Origin: Streptomyces actinomycinicus
GTDB lineage: Bacteria > Actinomycetota > Actinomycetes > Streptomycetales > Streptomycetaceae
Direction of reading: 5' to 3'
Length of the DNA stretch: 64,000 nt
Assembly: GCF_016741775.1 (NCBI RefSeq)
Contig: NZ_JAERRK010000001.1
Location: forward strand, 248,001 to 312,000
In this document: positions 15,279 to 24,552 of the stretch, piece by piece
How positions within the stretch are numbered: the stretch's first letter is position 1
How the letters are laid out: each line of letters opens with the position of its first letter
Notes under the pieces: model-generated
Told to the model about the DNA's origin: nothing
Databases searched by the model: none
What the model saw: the letters and a program-made list of their open reading frames with translations, nothing else
Program-made: the position numbers and the translations under genes

Positions 15279-16601
15279 TCAGTCATGCCGCGAACTCGGT
15301 ACGCCGGTGTCGGAGCCGAGGCCGGTGGAGGTGGTCAGCGCGTGGGCCGCGGTTCTCAGATCGTGTTCCCATCCCGGAAGCAAGTCGGGGCTGAGCCATT
15401 CGCTGTACTCCGCTGCGACGGAGAGGAACCGGGTTTCCTCCTGGGTGCGGGCTGCGACCGTCATCGACAGCCGGTCGGCCACGTCCCTGGGACTCAGCTC
15501 GCCCCGCGTGAGACCGGACGCGAGGCTCGCGAGGAGGCGCCGTCCGGCTGTCTCCTCGTCGGGAAGAGGTATGCCGAGTTCGTGCAGGGCTTCGACGTAC
15601 AGGTCACGGATCTCGGCCACGTCGCCCCTGCGCGGCAGTCCCGCCAGCTCGCGCAGGGCCGGGGAATCACACCCGTCGACGAGCGCATGAGCGGCGAGCA
15701 TCGGGAGGTCCTCGGGTGCGAGTACCTCCGCCACGTACTGCCAGGCGCTGCGCTGCAACCGATCCGTGCGGCCGTCGCGGAGGCGATCCACGCGGCCGTC
15801 GCGGAGGCGATCCACGCGGCCGTCGCGGAGATGATCCACGCGGCCGTCGCGGAGATGATGCCGCCCGCCTGCGACGCGGGCGGCTGCGAGGGGACGCCAG
15901 GACAGGCCGAGGCTGCGGTGGAGGCGGACGGCGGCGGTGTTCCAGCCGTCGACGATCAACGCGGCCACGCCGTGGTCGGCGACGAGGCTGTCCAGGACGA
16001 GACTGCACACGGCCGTGCCCATACCGCGCCCACGCGCTTGTTCCGCGGTGGCGACCCCCGCAAGGAATCCGACGGTCGGCGCGCTCCAGGCGTCGGCCGC
16101 ACATGCCAGCAGCGTGCCGTTTGCATCGCGGGCGCCGGCCCAGCGACGCACGCCCGGCCGATCCGGCCGGGCGTAGGAATCCGGGAACGCCTCGTCCAGC
16201 AGCGCGGTGATGTCGGAACGATCCGACGCGGTCAGCCACGCGGCTCCGTCACGGCGGCTGGTGGCGGTCTCCGTCTGCATCCACCCGAAAGCGTCGGCGA
16301 TCTCCAGTTCCGGAACGCATGTCACGAGGGTGCGGATGAGTTCCTCGTCGCCGATGGGCCGGAAGGTCGGGCCGACTTGCGGCAGAACCGCGCGGATCAG
16401 GTCTGCGGCGTCGGCGGCCGGGCCGGTGACGGCGAGCCGGTCGCGGCAGGACAGCGCCGGCGCCACCACCGCGCTGGCCTCACCGAGGGCGAAGGCCCGC
16501 GTGCCGTGCGGTAGATCGCCCGCGGCCCACAGCAGCAGCGGATCACCGTTCGCTGCGCTGCGGACGTCGCGGATGGAACACAGCTCACGCAGGTCGGCCA
16601 T
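15279..16601 (-). CDS. GNAT N-acetyltransferase fused through a repeat to an unknown domain
   Basis: 440 residues. The N-terminal ~265 residues contain a GNAT domain with the acetyl-CoA-binding loop VATAEQARGRGMGTAV and the following helix/strand GWNTAAVRLHRSLGLSW. Residues about 270-305 are four near-perfect RLRDGRVD octapeptides (24-bp units). The last ~135 residues (AWQYVAEVLAPEDLPML, GIPLPDEETAGRRLL, YSEWLSPDLLPGWEHDL) are a separate helical domain not recognised by me. The repeat sits exactly at the junction, suggesting a fusion or an expanded linker. The ATG at 16601 is chosen over the in-frame start at 16673. Substrate unknown. Confidence 0.72.
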   Translation of the reverse strand: MADLRELCSIRDVRSAANGDPLLLWAAGDLPHGTRAFALGEASAVVAPALSCRDRLAVTGPAADAADLIRAVLPQVGPTFRPIGDEELIRTLVTCVPELEIADAFGWMQTETATSRRDGAAWLTASDRSDITALLDEAFPDSYARPDRPGVRRWAGARDANGTLLACAADAWSAPTVGFLAGVATAEQARGRGMGTAVCSLVLDSLVADHGVAALIVDGWNTAAVRLHRSLGLSWRPLAAARVAGGRHHLRDGRVDHLRDGRVDRLRDGRVDRLRDGRTDRLQRSAWQYVAEVLAPEDLPMLAAHALVDGCDSPALRELAGLPRRGDVAEIRDLYVEALHELGIPLPDEETAGRRLLASLASGLTRGELSPRDVADRLSMTVAARTQEETRFLSVAAEYSEWLSPDLLPGWEHDLRTAAHALTTSTGLGSDTGVPSSRHD

Positions 16602-16950
16602 GGGCGCAGGATAATCGGCGCGACGGTCAGGCTGCTCTCGTCTTTTCCCGGGTGTGAACCGGTGCCCGCTCACCGCGGTGCAGGTGCCGTCAGGCCGATG
16701 ACCCCCAGGTACGGGGGAGTGGATGAGAGTTCAATGAAAAGCGGGACGGAGAGTGGCCGAACCGGAACATCGAGGCACGGGTGAGCCTCCCGGCACCGGT
16801 CGCTGCGCACGACTCAGTGACCGAGCCACCGTCCTGACCGGCTCCGGGCCTGCCGGTTTCCGGCCCTGTCGCAGGACGCCGACCGGGAAACCACACTGGT
16901 GGGTGGGGCGTCGTCTCGGCGGCGCCCGCCCGCGACGGAAGGACGACTCC
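16602..16950. other. intergenic region between divergent genes
   Basis: 349 bp between the divergently transcribed GNAT fusion and FMN reductase genes. An in-frame extension of the reductase (from 16753) is open but lacks family similarity. It presumably holds both promoters; no clear motif was identified. Confidence 0.4.
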
Positions 16951-17610
16951 ATGCCCACGGACACGCTTCCCGGCCCGCTGCGATTCCTCGTCTTCGGCGC
17001 GGCCCTGCGGGCCGATTCGAGCAACGTTCGCCTCGCCTCCCTGGTGGCCCGGCTCATCTCCGACACCGGTGCCGCCGTCGACCTCGCCCACATGCGCGAC
17101 TTCGACATGCCCCTGTACGACGGCGACATGGAGGCCGGCGAAGGGCTGCCGCCCGGAGCCCTCGCCCTGCGCGACCGACTTGAGCAGTGCGACGCCTTCG
17201 TCATCTCCTCGCCGGAGTACAACGCCTCGGTGCCGGGAGTGCTGAAGAACGCGATCGACTGGGTCTCGCGTGTCCGGCCGCAGCCGTTCAAGACCAAGCA
17301 CGCGCTGCTCGTCTCCGCCTCGCCTTCGCTGATCGGGGGCAACCGCGGGTTGTGGGCTCTGAGGGTTCCCTTGGAACATCTGGGCACCCGCGTCTACCCG
17401 GACATGTTCAGCGTGGCCAACAGCTACCAGGCCTTCGCCGAGGACGGAACGCTGACGGACCCAGGGCTGCAACAACGTCTCACCGAGACCGTGTCGGGCT
17501 TCCTCAGCCTCGTCGAAGCGGACGTGCGTTACGTCTGCCTCGAACGCCGCTGGTACGAGTTCCTGGGAGACCGCACCGAGGCGGCCATTACTCAGCGGGC
17601 CGAGAAGTGA
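16951..17610 (+). CDS. NADPH-dependent FMN reductase family protein
   Basis: 219 residues with a flavodoxin-like fold. Typical motifs are FLVFGAALRADSSNVRLA at the N-terminus (phosphate loop for FMN) and VISSPEYNASVPGVLKNAID in the middle. Members reduce quinones, chromate, azo dyes or supply FMNH2. The substrate cannot be told here. The ATG at 16951 follows GGAAGGA. It appears to be a single-gene unit. Confidence 0.9.
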   Translation: MPTDTLPGPLRFLVFGAALRADSSNVRLASLVARLISDTGAAVDLAHMRDFDMPLYDGDMEAGEGLPPGALALRDRLEQCDAFVISSPEYNASVPGVLKNAIDWVSRVRPQPFKTKHALLVSASPSLIGGNRGLWALRVPLEHLGTRVYPDMFSVANSYQAFAEDGTLTDPGLQQRLTETVSGFLSLVEADVRYVCLERRWYEFLGDRTEAAITQRAEK

Positions 17611-17727
17611 GTCCTCGGAGTACGAGGACGCCGGTCGGCGTCAACTCGGCGGCGGCGGCCGGAAGAACATCGCGAAGCCCCTGACCGCGGCCCCCATCGC
17701 CCTGCTACGGCCGGGCCCGCCGAGTTC

Positions 17728-17762
17728 GCACCGGTCCTGCCGAGTTCGCACCGGTCCTGCCG
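17728..17762. repeat. short tandem duplication
   Basis: GCCGAGTTCGCACCGGTCCT is present twice in direct tandem, in the 212-bp gap between the FMN reductase and the DUF7660-like gene. No gene is seen in this gap. Confidence 0.7.
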
Positions 17763-17822
17763 CCCTTTTCATGCCGCGCGCGTCATCGACTGCTCTTCTA
17801 CACGCATCCGACACGGCCCGCC

Positions 17823-18071
17823 CTACTCGTACATGGTCGCCGCTTGCAGAGCCCGGGCGAAGAACGTCCAGTCACCGCCGGGCGGCAACTCCCGGCCGGT
17901 GTTTCCGTACCAGCCGTCAGCGTCGTCGATCCAGGCGGCCAAGGCCTCCAAGAAGCCCGACAGGTCCGTGTTCTCCCATGAGTCTCCGTCCTCGGCATGA
18001 CCGCGGTGCAAGGAACGAACGAAGGCCGCCAGGTCTTCTCTGCTGCCGACGCGATCGGGAGAGGTGGTCAT
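17823..18071 (-). CDS. DUF7660-like small protein
   Basis: 82 residues, acidic and Trp-rich: SREDLAAFVRSLHRG, NTDLSGFLEALAAWIDDADG, GGDWTFFARALQAATMYE. The pattern resembles the DUF7660 family of small stand-alone proteins often found in bacterial accessory regions, sometimes near toxin-immunity genes. That identification is from memory. No signal peptide. The ribosome-binding site is weak. Confidence 0.65.
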   Translation of the reverse strand: MTTSPDRVGSREDLAAFVRSLHRGHAEDGDSWENTDLSGFLEALAAWIDDADGWYGNTGRELPPGGDWTFFARALQAATMYE

Positions 18072-18761
18072 GCCTGGGGACCCTACTCGGCACGCCGGTA
18101 TGCGGCGCCCCGTGAGCGGAGTACGACAACCGTCATGACCATGATGCCCTCAGCCGGGAGAGCTGCTCCTGCGTGTGCCATCTGCTCCCCCTCGGATCGA
18201 CACGCCCCACGGGCCACCGCAGCATCACGGCACGTAAGACACAGGTCAAGCCGTGATCACAATGAGGGCCGCCGTCGCGCTGTTGCGGGCGCAGTCAGCC
18301 CAGTTCGCACCTGCGGCCGTCCGGACGGCTCCTCGCGCATGCGGGTTCAACACGAACCGGCGCCCGGACGCACCCCGCACGTGGTGACCATTCTCAAGTG
18401 GATCGAGAGCAACTGCGGCCCACGACCCGGAACAGCCGTGCGGGTGGAGGACGTGACACTGCCCGAGCCCGACGCCGATGACCAGTGCCCTCACGCGCAT
18501 CCTGCGGCAGCACATCGCCCACGGACAGCTCCAGCCGGGTGATTCGCCGTTCCGAGGTGAATCCGACGGCGTCGTCCTCACCGGCTCCGGCAGCCGCCGG
18601 CGTGGCGCAGCACGCGGAGGGCCGTGCTGCCGGCGGCGGCGTCGCCGTGCTCCTGGCCGCCGGTGCCCCTTGTGCGGACGGGCAGCTGCCGCGCCTTTGA
18701 TCACCAAGGGGTGTCTGGGGCTGCCGTATCGAGCGGAACCACCCCTGCGTACCTGACCAGC
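18072..18761. other. 690-bp region without an intact gene, possible gene remnants
   Basis: No complete gene is visible. A plus-strand fragment near 18478-18545 reads LTRILRQHIAHGQLQPGD, which resembles the beginning of a GntR-type DNA-binding domain, but it breaks off at once. Another fragment (VVTILKWIESNCGPRPGTAV, around 18380) is also unsupported. The region looks like decayed coding DNA next to a tRNA gene. Confidence 0.35.
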
Positions 18762-18787
18762 AAAAAGCCCTCCCGAGGGGGAGGGCT
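18762..18787 (-). terminator. terminator of tRNA-Arg
   Basis: Read on the minus strand, a 9-bp stem (AGCCCTCCC/GGGAGGGCT) is followed by TTTTT (18766-18762). It lies 10 bp beyond the 3' end of the tRNA. Confidence 0.9.
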
Positions 18788-18796
18788 GAGGGTGGG

Positions 18797-18869
18797 CGCC
18801 CCCGGCAGGACTCGAACCTGCGGCCAAGCGCTTAGAAGGCGCCTGCTCTATCCACTGAGCTACGGGGGC
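18797..18869 (-). tRNA. tRNA-Arg (anticodon TCT)
   Basis: 73 nt on the minus strand. The acceptor arms GCCCCCG and CGGGGGC pair perfectly. The D-arm GCTCAGTGGATAGAGC, the anticodon loop CTTCTAA (TCT at 18836-18834) and the T-arm containing GGTTCGAGTCC are all standard. CCA is not encoded. It decodes AGA, a rare codon in this GC-rich genome. Confidence 0.97.
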
Positions 18870-19190
18870 CGGGTGGGTTGGCCTCGTGAGCGGGGCCCTG
18901 GTGCGGGCTGGTCCGTGACGTTGCCGGGGTCAAGGATAGGGCTCCCGGTTCCTTGACCCGGTCGCTTCGCCTCCGTGGCTCGATGTGGAGGTTCGGTGAA
19001 GCGGTCCTGATAATCGCAGGCAGGTACGAATCGTGCACCGCTTTTGGCGGCTGACGCACCGGGTGTTGTGTACTCGTTATGCCTGGACTGCGCCCGCGTC
19101 CCGGTCGTCCCATCCGTCCGTTCCGTTCCGTCGGCGCGCAGACATGTCCATATGCTTCAGAATTCCCCTAAAATTGGGCATTCTTCGCAT

Positions 19191-20798
19191 GTGGTGACCT
19201 TGGACGTACGGCCTCAGCTGCTCGACACACTCTCCGCTCTGCGCGACCGTGTCGCCGCCGCACGCTTTCCGCTGCCCCTGGCCGGGGCCCCACGCGCGCG
19301 TGCCAACCGCGACGAACTCCTCGCGCAGCTCGACGACTATCTCGTACCCCGCCTACGGGCGCCCGAGGCGCCGCTGCTGGCGGTCGTCGGCGGCTCCACC
19401 GGCGCGGGTAAGTCGACGCTCGTGAACTCGCTCGTCGGCCGCCGGGTGAGCGAGGCGGGCGTGCTGCGGCCGACCACCCGGACACCGGTGCTCGTCTGTC
19501 ATCCGGAGGATCATCACTGGTTCAGCGGCATGCGTGTGCTCCCCGACCTCACGCGCGTGTGGGTGCCCCATCGGGATCCGGCGGACGACCTCCTGGGGAC
19601 GGAGGCGGATCCGGGGCGCGTACTGCGCATCGAGACCGCCGACACCCTCCCGCGCGGCCTCGCCCTCCTCGACGCCCCGGACATCGACTCCCTGATCGCC
19701 GGCAATCGAGTCCTCGCCGCCGAACTGATCTGCGCCGCCGACATCTGGATCATGGTCACGACGGCCGCCCGGTACGCCGACGCGGTCCCCTGGCACCTGC
19801 TGCGCACCGCCAAGGAGTACGACGCGACCCTCGTCACCGTCCTAGACCGGGTCCCCCACCAGGTCGTCTCCGAGGTCTCCCGGCAGTACGGCGCCCTGCT
19901 CACCAAGGCCGGGCTCGGCCACGTACCCCGCTTCACCGTGCCCGAGCTGCCCGAGTCCGCGTGGGGCGCGGGTCTGCTGCCCGGCACCGCCGTCGCACCT
20001 CTGAAGACCTGGCTCGTCCAGCACGCACAGGACCCCGCCGCCCGGCAGCACGCGATGGCGCGCACGGCGTACGGGCTCCTCGACTCGCTCAAGTCGCGCA
20101 TGCCGGAGCTGGCCGGCGCCTCCGCCGCACAGTACGCGGCGGCCCTCCGGCTCACCTCCGCCGTGGACAGCGCCTACGACAGCGAGCACGCGCGCGTGCG
20201 GGGCCGGCTCCAGTCCGGTGCCGTACTCGCCGGGGACGCCCTCAAGCGCTGGCGCGCCTTCCCGCTGGACTGCACCGCCGGGGAACTCCTGGACGCCCTC
20301 GTGGAGAGCCTGGCGGCCCTGCTGCTGTGCGTCGTCACCGCCGCCGACGAGCGCATCGACGACACCTGGCGGCGCGAGCCCGCCGCGGGCGCCCCGGGCC
20401 TCGCCGACCGTGTCACGTCACTGGAGCACGCCGAGCACCGCATCGGCCTTGCTGTACGGCGCTGGCGGCGCGAACTGGAGGAGTACGCCGAGGACGAGGT
20501 ACGGCACCTGGAGCGGTCTGCCGCCGTCGACGCGGAGGTCGTCGCCGCACTCGTCGCCACGGCGGTGCTCGGCGGGCGCCGGGCGCGGTCCGCGGGCGAG
20601 GGACTCGCCGAGCGGCTCGGCGCCCACGGTGCGCTGCGGCTGCGCGACCGGGCCGGGAGGCTGCTCGGCGAGCACGTGGACCGCGTCATGCAGGGCGAAC
20701 GCGAACGGCGCCGCGCCCCGCTCGACGCCCTGGACGTCCACGCCGAGCAACAGGCCGAACTCATCGCCGCGCTGTCCGTACTGCAGAAGGAGAGGTGA
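19191..20798 (+). CDS. dynA: dynamin-like GTPase, probable DynA
   Basis: About 535 residues. The P-loop [10 protein letters not shown] is at residues 67-76. A switch region ([16 protein letters not shown]) and a G3-like LLDAPDID follow, then a long helical region rich in Arg and Glu. No transmembrane segment is seen. The gene is 3 bp upstream of a second GTPase gene with two membrane helices. This pair corresponds to the dynAB operon of Streptomyces, whose products stabilise FtsZ rings during sporulation septation. Which gene is A or B is from operon order only. The GTG at 19191 was chosen because an AT-rich TAAAAT lies 16 bp upstream as a possible -10. An in-frame ATG at 19152 is an alternative, and neither has a good ribosome-binding site. 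Confidence 0.8.
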   Translation: MVTLDVRPQLLDTLSALRDRVAAARFPLPLAGAPRARANRDELLAQLDDYLVPRLRAPEAPLLAVVGGSTGAGKSTLVNSLVGRRVSEAGVLRPTTRTPVLVCHPEDHHWFSGMRVLPDLTRVWVPHRDPADDLLGTEADPGRVLRIETADTLPRGLALLDAPDIDSLIAGNRVLAAELICAADIWIMVTTAARYADAVPWHLLRTAKEYDATLVTVLDRVPHQVVSEVSRQYGALLTKAGLGHVPRFTVPELPESAWGAGLLPGTAVAPLKTWLVQHAQDPAARQHAMARTAYGLLDSLKSRMPELAGASAAQYAAALRLTSAVDSAYDSEHARVRGRLQSGAVLAGDALKRWRAFPLDCTAGELLDALVESLAALLLCVVTAADERIDDTWRREPAAGAPGLADRVTSLEHAEHRIGLAVRRWRRELEEYAEDEVRHLERSAAVDAEVVAALVATAVLGGRRARSAGEGLAERLGAHGALRLRDRAGRLLGEHVDRVMQGERERRRAPLDALDVHAEQQAELIAALSVLQKER

Positions 20799-20801
20799 CC
20801 G

Positions 20802-23330
20802 GTGACCGCCGTCACTGACCACGACCACACGGATCACACCGACCACATGACGCGCATCGATCACGGCAGCGACAGCGACAGCGGCAGCGCCGAACACGGC
20901 AACGGCAGCGCTGGACACGGCAACGGCAGTGGCAATGGCAGCGGGAACGGCAACGGCAGCGGCAACGGCAACGGCGAGCGGTCCATGGAGCACCAGCACT
21001 CCGGTTCCGGTGGCGCGGGGGACGGTGACGCCGGGCGCGCCGACGGTCCGACGGACGACGGTCTGAGCCTCGTGAAGGGCGGCCGCGGGTCCGGTACCGG
21101 CCGCACCGCGGACGCCTGCCCTGCCGAGGGAGCGGAGGCGCCCAGGGGCGGGGATTGGAACGGAGGCGGAGGCCCGGACGCGGGCGGGGACCGGAGCGGG
21201 GGTGGCCACCGGAGCGGCGGCGACCTGGACGAGGGCAGGGGCAAGGATGCCGTCGGCGGGCCGCACGCGCGCGTGAAGGAGGCGAACGCCGAGCGTGACC
21301 GCCCCGCGCGCGGGCTCGGTACCGAGGACGCCGTGCCCGTTCCACGTCCGCACTCCCCCTCGTCGAAGCTCCTCTCGCCCAAGCCCCGTACCGCCGCGGA
21401 AGCCGCGCCCAAGCCCCTCGCCGCCCCCGCCCCGGCCGATGACGGCGCCGGCGGGACCGACTGCGCCGCCGCTCCGGACTCCGCCGGCCCGGATTCCTCC
21501 GCTTCGGATTCCGCCGGCCCGGATTCCCCCGCCTCGGATTCCGCCGCTTCGGGTTCCACCGGCCCGGATTCCGCCGCCGGCTCCGGTTCCCCCGCCGACT
21601 CCGACTCCCAGGACGCGTGGGACGACGGACTCATCGCCCGGCGCGTCACCGAGACCTCCGCCGCCGCCCTCGCCGTCGAGCGCGCCTCCGCGCTGGAGAC
21701 CACGCACCGCGGCCCGGGCAGCCGCGTACCCGCGCCGCTGGCGTACGACGGCCCGCTGCGCTCCCGCCTGGACGCCCTGCGCGAACTCGTCGGTCTCTCG
21801 CGCACCCGCCTGGACAGCCACACCCTCGCCGAGGCGGGCCGCGTCCTGGACGAGGCCGCCGCGCGCCGCAAGCTGTCCGGCCGGCACACCGTCGTCGCCC
21901 TCGCCGGAGCCACCGGCAGCGGCAAGTCACAGCTGTTCAACGCCCTCGCCGGGGTGGCCATCTCGGAGACCGGCGTGCGACGCCCGACCACGGCCGCGCC
22001 CATCGCGTGCAGCTGGAGCGACGGCGCCGCGAGCCTCATCGACCGGCTCGGCATCCCGGGCCGGCTGCGCCGCCGCCCGCTGCACAGCCCGGAGAATGAG
22101 GCGCAGCTGCGCGGCCTGGTCCTGGTCGACCTGCCCGACCACGACTCCGCGGCCGTACAGCACCGCGAACAGGTCGACCGGATCCTGAAACTCGTCGACG
22201 CGGTCATCTGGGTGGTCGACCCCGAGAAGTACGCCGACGCCGTCCTGCACGAGCGCTATCTGCGGCCCATGGCCGGCCACGCGGAGGTCATGTTCATCGT
22301 CCTCAACCAGGTGGACCGGCTGCCCGGCGACGCCGCCGACCAGGTCCTGGACGACCTGCGGCGGCTGCTGGACGAGGACGGCATCGCGCTCGGCGAGCAC
22401 GGCGAACCCGGTGCCACGGTGCTGGCGCTGTCCGCGCTCACCGGCGACGGTGTCGCTGATCTGCGTGAGTCGCTCGGCCAGTTCGTGGCGGAACGCGGCG
22501 CTGCGGCCCGCCGGGTGGCGGCCGACCTGGACGCCGCCGCGGTCGAGCTTCGGCCCGTCTACGCCACCGGGCGGCGCAGCGGCCTGACCGAGGAGGCGCG
22601 CGAGGAGTTCGCCGCGCGGCTCGCGGACGCGGTGGGCGCCACGGCGGCCGGCGAGGCCGCCGAGCGTGCCTGGCTGCGCAACGCCAACCGCGCGTGCGGC
22701 ACGCCCTGGCTGCGGCTGTGGCGCTGGTACCAGGGCCGGGGCGAGTCCACGACCGGCCGTATCGCGGTGCGTGCCCAGGCGGACGAGGAGACCACGGCGC
22801 GCCAGCGGGTGGAGCAGGCGGTCCGTACGGTGTCCGAGCGGGCGTCGGCCGGGCTGCCCACGCCCTGGGCACAGGCGGTGCGCGAGGCGGCGGTGCGCGG
22901 CGCGAACGGGCTGTCGGAGGCGCTGGACGACCTGGCGGCGCGGGCCGGACTCCCGCCCGGCCGCCCGCCGCGTCCGGGGTGGTGGCCCGTGGCCGTGCTG
23001 GTCCAGGCGGCGATGACCCTGCTGCAGATCGTGGGCGGCGCGTGGCTGGCGGGGCAGATCGCCGGTGTGATGGCGCCCAACCTGGGTGTTCCGGTGCTGC
23101 TGATGGTGTGCGGCATCGTCGGCGGGCCACTGGTGGAGTGGGGCTGCCGGATGGCGGCGCGGGGGCCCGCACGGCGCTACGGCCAGGACGCGGAACGGCG
23201 GTTGCGGGAGGCGGCGGCGAGCTGCGGCCGGGCCCGCGTGCTCGACCCGGTGGCGGCGGAACTGCTGCGGTACCGGGAGGTGCGCGAGCAGTACGGGAAG
23301 GTGGTGCGGAGCGGGGCTTCGGGCGGGTGA
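20802..23330 (+). CDS. dynB: membrane-associated dynamin-like GTPase (YfjP-type), probable DynB
   Basis: 842 residues. The first ~270 are disordered: His/Asp-rich (DHDHTDHTDHM), then GNGSGNG repeats, then Ser/Asp/Ala repeats (SAGPDSSASDSAGPDS). The GTPase domain has P-loop GATGSGKS near residue 370, a G3 VDLPDHDS, and G4 NQVDRLPG. Two adjacent membrane helices occur near residues 726-775 (VAVLVQAAMTLLQIVGGAWL and VPVLLMVCGIVGGPLVEWG). The layout fits a bacterial dynamin-like protein anchored in the membrane, acting with the preceding GTPase at sporulation septa. The spacing of 3 bp indicates co-translation. The length and repetition of the N-terminal tail are unusual. Confidence 0.85.
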   Translation: MTAVTDHDHTDHTDHMTRIDHGSDSDSGSAEHGNGSAGHGNGSGNGSGNGNGSGNGNGERSMEHQHSGSGGAGDGDAGRADGPTDDGLSLVKGGRGSGTGRTADACPAEGAEAPRGGDWNGGGGPDAGGDRSGGGHRSGGDLDEGRGKDAVGGPHARVKEANAERDRPARGLGTEDAVPVPRPHSPSSKLLSPKPRTAAEAAPKPLAAPAPADDGAGGTDCAAAPDSAGPDSSASDSAGPDSPASDSAASGSTGPDSAAGSGSPADSDSQDAWDDGLIARRVTETSAAALAVERASALETTHRGPGSRVPAPLAYDGPLRSRLDALRELVGLSRTRLDSHTLAEAGRVLDEAAARRKLSGRHTVVALAGATGSGKSQLFNALAGVAISETGVRRPTTAAPIACSWSDGAASLIDRLGIPGRLRRRPLHSPENEAQLRGLVLVDLPDHDSAAVQHREQVDRILKLVDAVIWVVDPEKYADAVLHERYLRPMAGHAEVMFIVLNQVDRLPGDAADQVLDDLRRLLDEDGIALGEHGEPGATVLALSALTGDGVADLRESLGQFVAERGAAARRVAADLDAAAVELRPVYATGRRSGLTEEAREEFAARLADAVGATAAGEAAERAWLRNANRACGTPWLRLWRWYQGRGESTTGRIAVRAQADEETTARQRVEQAVRTVSERASAGLPTPWAQAVREAAVRGANGLSEALDDLAARAGLPPGRPPRPGWWPVAVLVQAAMTLLQIVGGAWLAGQIAGVMAPNLGVPVLLMVCGIVGGPLVEWGCRMAARGPARRYGQDAERRLREAAASCGRARVLDPVAAELLRYREVREQYGKVVRSGASGG

Positions 23331-23872
23331 GGCCGGAGCCGGTCGGCGGGGCGCACGAGCGGGGAGCCCTCCGGGTGGGCGCGGGGGCGCCGGTTGTGTG
23401 GGTGGGGTGTCAGCGGCGTCGGTGGTGTGGATGTGCGGGCGAGCCGCGCACGGTGCTGGTGATGCGGGGCGGGCCGGAACGGGGCTCGTGATGCGTGGCG
23501 GGGCCGGAACGGTGCTGGCGGGGGCCGGTTGTCCGGAACGGTGCTGGTGAGGGCCGGTTGTGAGGGGGTCGGCGAGGGGGTGGGTGAGGCGTGCGGTGAT
23601 GGGTGGTCACTCGTGCGGGTGGTGGGGTTTTCCACAGCCTGGTGGCCGTCCACAGCGCTCAGCGGGCTCGGCCCGGCGGAGGCAGTCTGAGGTCACGGCG
23701 ATCGCACGGCGGGTCCGGCCGGAGGCACGGCGGACACGGCGGGCTGTCGGCGGGACGTGCGGGCGCGTACGGAAGTCGTGCGCGCCGGCGCGGCAGACGC
23801 AGCCGTACGGGACGGGCCCGTAGGCGTGTCCGCCCGGCCTGCGGGCCACGGGCGGTGGAGGGGAGCGAGGAC
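23331..23872. other. intergenic region with degenerate repeats upstream of ssbB
   Basis: No gene is seen. From about 23450 to 23565 variants of GGGCCGGAACGGTGCTGG and GGGGGCCGGTTGT recur four to five times. Open frames here are Arg/Gly-rich and not convincing. Two DnaA-box-like nonamers follow at 23628 and 23646. Confidence 0.5.
23628..23654 (+). promoter_or_regulatory. two DnaA-box-like nonamers upstream of ssbB
   Basis: TTTTCCACA (23628-23636) and CCGTCCACA (23646-23654), 18 bp apart. They are compared with the Streptomyces DnaA consensus TTGTCCACA, with one and two mismatches respectively. A third nonamer GTATCCACA lies on the minus strand at 24405-24397, just after ssbB. Binding is untested. 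Confidence 0.3.
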
Positions 23873-24346
23873 GTGAACGAGACCTTCGTGTGTGTGGTGG
23901 GCAACGTGGCGACGCAGCCGGTGTACCGCGACGTGGCGGCCGGGCCGTCGGCCCGGTTCCGGCTGGCGGTGACCGCGCGCTACTGGGACCGCGAGAAGAG
24001 CGCCTGGACGGACGGGCACACCAACTTCTTCACGGTGTGGGCCAACCGCCAGCTCGCGGTCAACGTGGCCGCGTGCGTGGAGGTGGGGCAGCCGGTCGTC
24101 GTGCAGGGCCGGCTGAAGGTGCGTACGGAAGCGCGCGAGGGACAGCAGCAGTGGGCCTCCGCCGACATCGACGCCGTGGCGATCGGCCACGACCTGGCGC
24201 GGGGTACGGCGCTCTTCCACCGCGCGGCCAAGCAGGACACGCCACCGGCGGCCCGGCCGGAGCCGAACTGGGAGACACCGCCGCCGGCCGACCCGCAGGA
24301 CGGCGGAGCGGCACAACAGCGGCAGGAACCAGCGGTGGTGACATGA
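23873..24346 (+). CDS. ssbB: single-stranded DNA-binding protein SsbB
   Basis: 157 residues, one OB-fold: ETFVCVVGNVATQPVYRDV, RFRLAVTARYWDREKSAW, TNFFTVWANRQLAVNVAACV, GQPVVVQGRLKVRT and SADIDAVAIGHDLARG. The C-terminal tail is Pro/Gln-rich and ends PAVVT. It lacks the acidic DDDIPF-type tip of the essential SsbA, as expected for the second Streptomyces SSB. In S. coelicolor this paralogue is needed for proper chromosome segregation in sporulating hyphae. The GTG at 23873 follows GGAGCGAGG. Nearby dynamin genes also act in sporulation. Confidence 0.93.
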   Translation: MNETFVCVVGNVATQPVYRDVAAGPSARFRLAVTARYWDREKSAWTDGHTNFFTVWANRQLAVNVAACVEVGQPVVVQGRLKVRTEAREGQQQWASADIDAVAIGHDLARGTALFHRAAKQDTPPAARPEPNWETPPPADPQDGGAAQQRQEPAVVT

Positions 24347-24552
24347 CGTCAGTCACATCTGCCGCCACCGGCCACGGTGCCACGTTCCGGACGGACTGTG
24401 GATACCGCGTGAACACGCTGTACAGGCCGGTGGATTTGTCGATACGGCCAGCTCACGGACGGGGCCCGGCGATAACGATTATGGATCGGATCGGCCATCG
24501 GATGATCGGACCGGCCGGTGAGGCTGCGGCTGATCCATAGGATGCCGGGCGT

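Noticed and set aside
18478..18756. GntR-like frame beginning ALTRILRQHIAHGQLQPGD
   Set aside because: Only about 20 residues look like the family and the rest is unrelated; kept as a possible remnant, not a gene.
23560..23823. 87-codon frame upstream of ssbB
   Set aside because: Arg/Gly-rich, no ribosome-binding site and lies in repetitive DNA.
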